A DNA stretch of 64,000 nt from an uncultured Dysosmobacter sp. (GTDB lineage Bacteria; Bacillota; Clostridia; Oscillospirales; Oscillospiraceae). Shown here piece by piece: positions 60,300-64,000 of this stretch. Every line of letters begins with the position of its first letter. Position 1 is the first letter of the stretch. The translations under genes and the position numbers were made by a program. The notes beneath the pieces are model-generated. The model ran no database searches, had not been told where the DNA came from, and was given only the letters and a program-made list of their open reading frames with translations. The DNA is taken from NCBI GenBank assembly GCA_934565855.1, contig CAKTIO010000006.1:124001-188000 (forward strand), in the 5' to 3' direction.

Positions 60300-61214
60300 T
60301 CAATGTTCAAAATGCTCGATCAGGTCCACCAGCTCCGCGCCGATCCGCTTCTGCGCTTCCTTGGTGCCTGCCCCAATATGCGGCGTACAGCTGACTGCGG
60401 GATGGGAGGGCAGCGTCCAGTTGGGAGACTTTTCATCCGCCCAGACGTCCAGTCCGGCGGCGCGGACCTTTCCGGTCTGCAGCGCCTCCAGCAGGGCGGC
60501 TTCGTCTACGTTGGAGCCGCGGGAGACGTTCACGATCACAACACCATCCTTCATCCTGGAAAGCGTTTCCGCCGTGACCAGCGGGGTGTCTCCGGCGGGG
60601 GCGCTAAGGGCGATGATGTCAGACTGTGCCAGCAGCTCGTCCATGGAGACGAAGCGCATGGTCTCACACTCGCAGCCTTCGGGCTTGCTGCGGTGGACCG
60701 TGGACAGCACCTGCATGCCAAGTGCCTGCGCCTTTTCACCAATCAGGCGTCCGATCCGTCCATAGCCGATAACGCCGATGGTTTTTCCGGATAGCTCAAA
60801 CCCCTTGGAATAGGCTTTTTTCTCCCATTTCTGTTCCCGCATGGTGTGTCCGGCAATGGAGATGCTGCGCGCGCAGGAAAACAGCAGGGCGATCGCCAGT
60901 TCCGCCACCGCGTTGGAGGAGGCACGGGGCGTGTTCCGGACCTGTATTCCCGCGGATTCCGCATAGCGCACATCAATGTTGTCCAAGCCGACCCCGGCGC
61001 GGATGATGAGCCTTAAGCGGCTTCCCTTTGCCGTGTCGATCTGCGGGGCGCGGATTTTGGTGGCGGAGCGGATGATGACCGCGTCAAAATCCCGCAGTGC
61101 CGCGCCCAGAGCGTCCGGCTCGTAAAACTGCTCTGTGATCTCATAGCCGTCCGCCCGCAGCCTTTCCATCGCACCGGCATCCATGCCGTCTGTTACCAAA
61201 ATTTTCATAGCCAT
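60300..61214 (-). CDS. serA: D-3-phosphoglycerate dehydrogenase
   Basis: The 304-residue short-form enzyme of serine synthesis oxidises 3-phosphoglycerate. NAD site GYGRIGRLIG (about residues 148-157), RAGVGLDNID, catalytic region INVSRGSNVDE and the His loop CTPHIGAGTKEAQ are present. No ACT regulatory domain. The start is ATG 61214, with AAAGGGGAT upstream. Order serC then serA on the minus strand is a usual pairing. Confidence 0.9.
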   Translation of the reverse strand: MAMKILVTDGMDAGAMERLRADGYEITEQFYEPDALGAALRDFDAVIIRSATKIRAPQIDTAKGSRLRLIIRAGVGLDNIDVRYAESAGIQVRNTPRASSNAVAELAIALLFSCARSISIAGHTMREQKWEKKAYSKGFELSGKTIGVIGYGRIGRLIGEKAQALGMQVLSTVHRSKPEGCECETMRFVSMDELLAQSDIIALSAPAGDTPLVTAETLSRMKDGVVIVNVSRGSNVDEAALLEALQTGKVRAAGLDVWADEKSPNWTLPSHPAVSCTPHIGAGTKEAQKRIGAELVDLIEHFEH

Positions 61215-61409
61215 TATGATATCCCCTTTATCAATGATCCGGCGGCGCACCCCAGGGGCGCCAGATTGGCGTCGGAAACGCACATCCAATGGGGGATGGA
61301 TGTGCCGGCGTACCCATCCCGTCCGGCAGGGCGGGATGCGGATCGGGGATCGTCAGAGGGTTCCCCGGTCACATAGGTACAGAGGAATCGTCATAACAGG
61401 GAATCGGGA

Positions 61410-62498
61410 TCAGGCGTGCTCCGCCTCGTACTTCTTCAGGAAGCTGACCAGAGCCTCCACGCCCTCCTTGGGCATGGCGTTGTAGATAGAGGCGCGCAGA
61501 CCGCCCACGCTCTTGTGTCCCTTCAGGTTGTCAAAGCCGGCAGCCTTGGATGCGGCGACCACGTCGGCGTCCTGTTCCTTGGAGGGGGTGACGAAGGGCA
61601 CGTTCATCAGGGAGCGGTCCTCGGGAACAACGGCAGCGTGGAAGAACCTGCTCTCATCCAGGAAGCGGTAGAGAATGGCAGCCTTTTCCTCGTTGCGCTT
61701 CTGCATGGCTTCCAGTCCGCCGTTGTCCAGCAGATACTTGAAGACCTTGCCGCAGCAGTAGATCGCCCAGCAGTTGGGGGTGTTATACATGGACCCGGCG
61801 TCCGCGTGGGTTTTGTAGCTGAGATAGGTGGGAACGGTGCTGGGCAGATCGTCCCGGATCAGATCCTCCCGGATGATGACGATTGCCATGCCGGCGGGAC
61901 CGACGTTCTTCTGCACACCCGCCCAGATCAGACCGTAGTCCGCTACGTTGCAGGGGCGGGAGAGGAACATGGAGGACTGGTCAGCGACCAGAACGTGTCC
62001 CTTAGTGTTGGGCAGTTTGTGATAGGTGGTGCCGTTGATGGTCTCATTTTCGCAGATATACACATAGTCCGCGTTTTCCGGGATGTCCAGGTCAGAGCAG
62101 TCCGGAATGTAGGAGAAGTTCTTGTCCGCAGAAGAGGCAACGATCTTGACCTCGCCGAACTTCTGCGCCTCCTTGATTGCCTTTTTGGACCAGGCGCCGG
62201 TCTCCACATAGCAGGCAACGCCGTTTTTCATCAGGTTCATGGGAACCATGGCAAATTCCAGCGTACCGCCGCCCTGAACGAACAGGACCTTGTAGTTGTC
62301 CGGAATATTCATCAATTTACGCAGATCGGCTTCCGCCTCCTCTGCGATCTGCTGGAAAACCTTGGAGCGATGGCTCATTTCCATGACACACATACCGCTG
62401 CCGCGGTAGTTCATCATTTCGGATGCAATTTCCTCCAGAACGGGCTCCGGCATCATGGCGGGACCGGCGGAGAAATTGTATGTGCGGCCGTATTTCAT
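61410..62498 (-). CDS. serC: phosphoserine aminotransferase
   Basis: This 362-residue PLP enzyme converts 3-phosphohydroxypyruvate and glutamate to phosphoserine. It shows YNFSAGPAMMPEPVLEE at the start, FVQGGGTLEFAMVPMN, the PLP lysine in AGVQKNVGPAGMAIVI and the C-terminal GHKSVGGLRASIYNAM. Length is standard. GGAGG precedes ATG 62498, and serA follows after 195 bases that contain only weak hairpins. Confidence 0.95.
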   Translation of the reverse strand: MKYGRTYNFSAGPAMMPEPVLEEIASEMMNYRGSGMCVMEMSHRSKVFQQIAEEAEADLRKLMNIPDNYKVLFVQGGGTLEFAMVPMNLMKNGVACYVETGAWSKKAIKEAQKFGEVKIVASSADKNFSYIPDCSDLDIPENADYVYICENETINGTTYHKLPNTKGHVLVADQSSMFLSRPCNVADYGLIWAGVQKNVGPAGMAIVIIREDLIRDDLPSTVPTYLSYKTHADAGSMYNTPNCWAIYCCGKVFKYLLDNGGLEAMQKRNEEKAAILYRFLDESRFFHAAVVPEDRSLMNVPFVTPSKEQDADVVAASKAAGFDNLKGHKSVGGLRASIYNAMPKEGVEALVSFLKKYEAEHA

Positions 62499-62562
62499 GC
62501 TTTCATATCCTCCAATACAAAAAATTATAGTGTTTTCAATGGACGTACACTATTCTAAGGTC

Positions 62563-62591
62563 AGTATACTTCATGCCGTTGGGATAATCAA
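62563..62591 (-). promoter_or_regulatory. promoter of serC
   Basis: TTGATT (62586-62591) is followed after 17 bases by TATACT (62563-62568) on the minus strand. An ATAGTGT/ACACTAT inverted repeat (62527-62533, 62547-62553) lies downstream in the leader. Confidence 0.65.
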
Positions 62592-62690
62592 CAGGCAGGC
62601 AAAAATTTTGTTAGGTGCCGGAATTGCAGACTTCACAGCAGACGTTTTCTTATCCGCACCGCGAAATTTGTTGCGCAACGGAAAACCCTG

Positions 62691-62719
62691 TTGAAAATAC
62701 GGGAAGGCTCCGGTATACT
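62691..62719 (+). promoter_or_regulatory. promoter of the ClC channel gene
   Basis: TTGAAA (62691-62696) is followed after 17 bases by TATACT (62714-62719), 90 bases before the ATG. A GTTGCGCAAC palindrome lies at 62670-62679. Confidence 0.68.
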
Positions 62720-62809
62720 GAACAGAGAGTAAAAGGAAGACTGGGAAAGGGAGCGTCCGGCTCTGCTTCCCCGGCTTGACAGAGAGAAAAAGAGGTTGGA
62801 AGAGGAAGA

Positions 62810-64000
62810 ATGGAAGGCTTTTGGAAAAATCTGCTCAGAAAGGTCAGGCTGTATCTGTCGGCGCTGCTGAAATGGCTGCTGCTGGCAACGGTGACAGGGC
62901 TTGCCTGCGGTATCATCGGCTCGGCGTTTCACATCGGCGTTCACCATGCCACGCAGCTTCGGGCGCAGCACCCGTGGCTGCTGTACTGCCTGCCGCTGGC
63001 GGGACTAGTGATCGTATGGTTCTACCGGGTCAGCCGGACGGAGGGAAAGGGAACCAACGACATCATTGAGGCGGTCAGCCAGGGAAAGGACATTCCCCTT
63101 TTGCTCCTGCCGGCAATTTTTCTGGGAACGGTCCTGACGCACCTGTGCGGCGGCTCTGCAGGACGGGAGGGCGCGGCGCTGCAAATGGGCGGCACCATCG
63201 GCTATCACACGGGCGAGCTGTTCCACCTGGATGACCGGGACCTGCGGACGGCGACGCTGTGCGGCATGGCGGCGTTTTTTGCCGCGCTGTTCGGCACGCC
63301 GCTGGCGGCGACCATGTTTGCCATGATGGTCATCAGCGTGGGAGTGCTGTACCACGCGGCGTTCATTCCCTGCTTTACGGCGTCCCTGGTGGCGTATGGG
63401 ATCTCCCTGTGGCTGGGAGTGGAGCCGACCCGGTTTTCCGTGGCGGTTCCGGAGCTGGACCCCTTCACCATGATCCGGGTCGGCGTGTTGGGCGCGCTGT
63501 TTGCTCTGGTGTCGGTGCTGTTCTGCAACGGCATCCATGCGATGGAGCATCTGATGAAAAAGCACCTGACGAACCCGTGGCTTCGGGTGGTCGCCGGCGG
63601 CGCGGCGGTGATCGCTATGACGCTGCTCTGCGGAACGACGGATTACAACGGCGCGGGCATGGATGTCATTACTGCGGCGGTCCAGCAGGGGCAGGCGAGA
63701 CCAGAGGCGTTCCTGCTGAAGCTTTTGTTCACGGCGGTGACGCTGGCTGCCGGCTTCAAGGGCGGCGAGGTGGTTCCCTCCTTCTTCGTGGGTGCGACCT
63801 TCGGCTGCGTGGCTGCGCCGCTGCTGGGACTTCCGGCGGGCTTTGGCGCTGCGCTGGGGCTGGTGTCGGTGTTCTGCGGCGCCACCAACTGCCCGATGGC
63901 TTCCGTGTTTCTGGCAATCGAGCTGTTCGGCTCTGACGGACTGCTGGCGTATGCGCTGGCATGCGGCATCAGCTATATGCTGTCCGGCTATAACGGACTG
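62810..64000 (+). CDS. ClC-family chloride channel/transporter (cut by window end)
   Basis: The frame opens at ATG 62810 (MEGFWKNLLRKVRLYLSALL) and stays open to the end of the window, about 397 residues. It has many hydrophobic helices and the ClC signatures CGGSAGREGAALQMGG, with the gating Glu, and AGFKGGEVVPSFFVGATFG. A chloride/proton antiporter or channel is expected; fluoride transport is a possibility I cannot exclude. The C-terminus is missing. It is divergent from serC and has its own promoter. Confidence 0.9.
   Translation, partial: MEGFWKNLLRKVRLYLSALLKWLLLATVTGLACGIIGSAFHIGVHHATQLRAQHPWLLYCLPLAGLVIVWFYRVSRTEGKGTNDIIEAVSQGKDIPLLLLPAIFLGTVLTHLCGGSAGREGAALQMGGTIGYHTGELFHLDDRDLRTATLCGMAAFFAALFGTPLAATMFAMMVISVGVLYHAAFIPCFTASLVAYGISLWLGVEPTRFSVAVPELDPFTMIRVGVLGALFALVSVLFCNGIHAMEHLMKKHLTNPWLRVVAGGAAVIAMTLLCGTTDYNGAGMDVITAAVQQGQARPEAFLLKLLFTAVTLAAGFKGGEVVPSFFVGATFGCVAAPLLGLPAGFGAALGLVSVFCGATNCPMASVFLAIELFGSDGLLAYALACGISYMLSGYNGL

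Noticed and set aside
1..64000. CRISPR array, rRNA, tRNA, insertion sequence with transposase
   Set aside because: No regularly spaced repeats, no rRNA or tRNA signatures and no DDE or HUH transposase frames were seen.

Overview
The window looks like a chromosome segment of a strictly anaerobic, spore-lineage Clostridia bacterium, probably an Oscillospiraceae (Flavonifractor/Lawsonibacter-like) gut organism. This is inference: it rests on an [FeFe] hydrogenase, a sporulation sigma-factor remnant, a SleB-type hydrolase, Gram-positive Shine-Dalgarno sites and a GC-rich backbone. No rRNA or tRNA gene and no CRISPR array was seen.

There are two compositional halves. Positions 1 to about 28.4 kb are moderate-GC accessory DNA. 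They begin with a run of small genes: a YoaP-type acetyltransferase, a SAP/DUF6434 protein, two lipoproteins, decayed MFS and flavodoxin genes, and an AraC regulator with a two-gene ABC exporter. Next come several XRE regulators, two intensely structured non-coding stretches, and a Y-family polymerase with a YolD-like partner. The core of this half is recombinase-rich: a trio of large serine-recombinase genes on the plus strand (12.3-16.3 kb, the middle one without a catalytic domain), then a HipBA-type pair, then a six-gene minus-strand block (18.0-23.5 kb). That block encodes two ParB-like proteins, two small proteins, a large serine recombinase and a resolvase-like protein that has lost its catalytic residues. 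The recombinase and the two small proteins appear to share one unnamed domain. A divergent XRE pair bounded by near-identical palindromes, a metallophosphoesterase cassette, a lone RelB-type antitoxin and a large unknown protein finish the accessory half. At the composition switch lies a broken SigE/SigK-family gene, which makes a skin-like or sigma-gene-associated element possible.

Positions 28.5 to 64 kb are GC-rich backbone. On the minus strand are ribokinase and an MFS transporter. A MoxR-type ATPase and a VWA protein follow on the plus strand. An [FeFe] hydrogenase with a GltD-like flavoprotein comes next, followed by a BMP-type ABC importer operon ending in ridA. Then come carbamate kinase (arcC), the knotted carbamoyltransferase ygeW and the hydrolase ygeY, divergent from a YheO-like regulator and two PLP enzymes. 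Together the importer, ygeY-ygeW-arcC and the PLP enzymes resemble the anaerobic purine/ureide degradation loci of gut bacteria: a purine or nucleoside would be imported, a carbamoylated intermediate split to carbamoyl phosphate, ATP made by carbamate kinase, and amino-acid-like fragments deaminated, with the hydrogenase available to dispose of electrons. The assignment of substrate is inference.

The last 13 kb hold ordinary metabolism: TrmO, pyruvate kinase with the extra phosphotransfer-like domain, a TIGR04255 protein, a SleB-type hydrolase, an XRE regulator fused to a desulfoferrodoxin-like domain, an osmoprotectant ABC operon with a GntR-RCK regulator, serA/serC, and a ClC channel gene cut by the window end.
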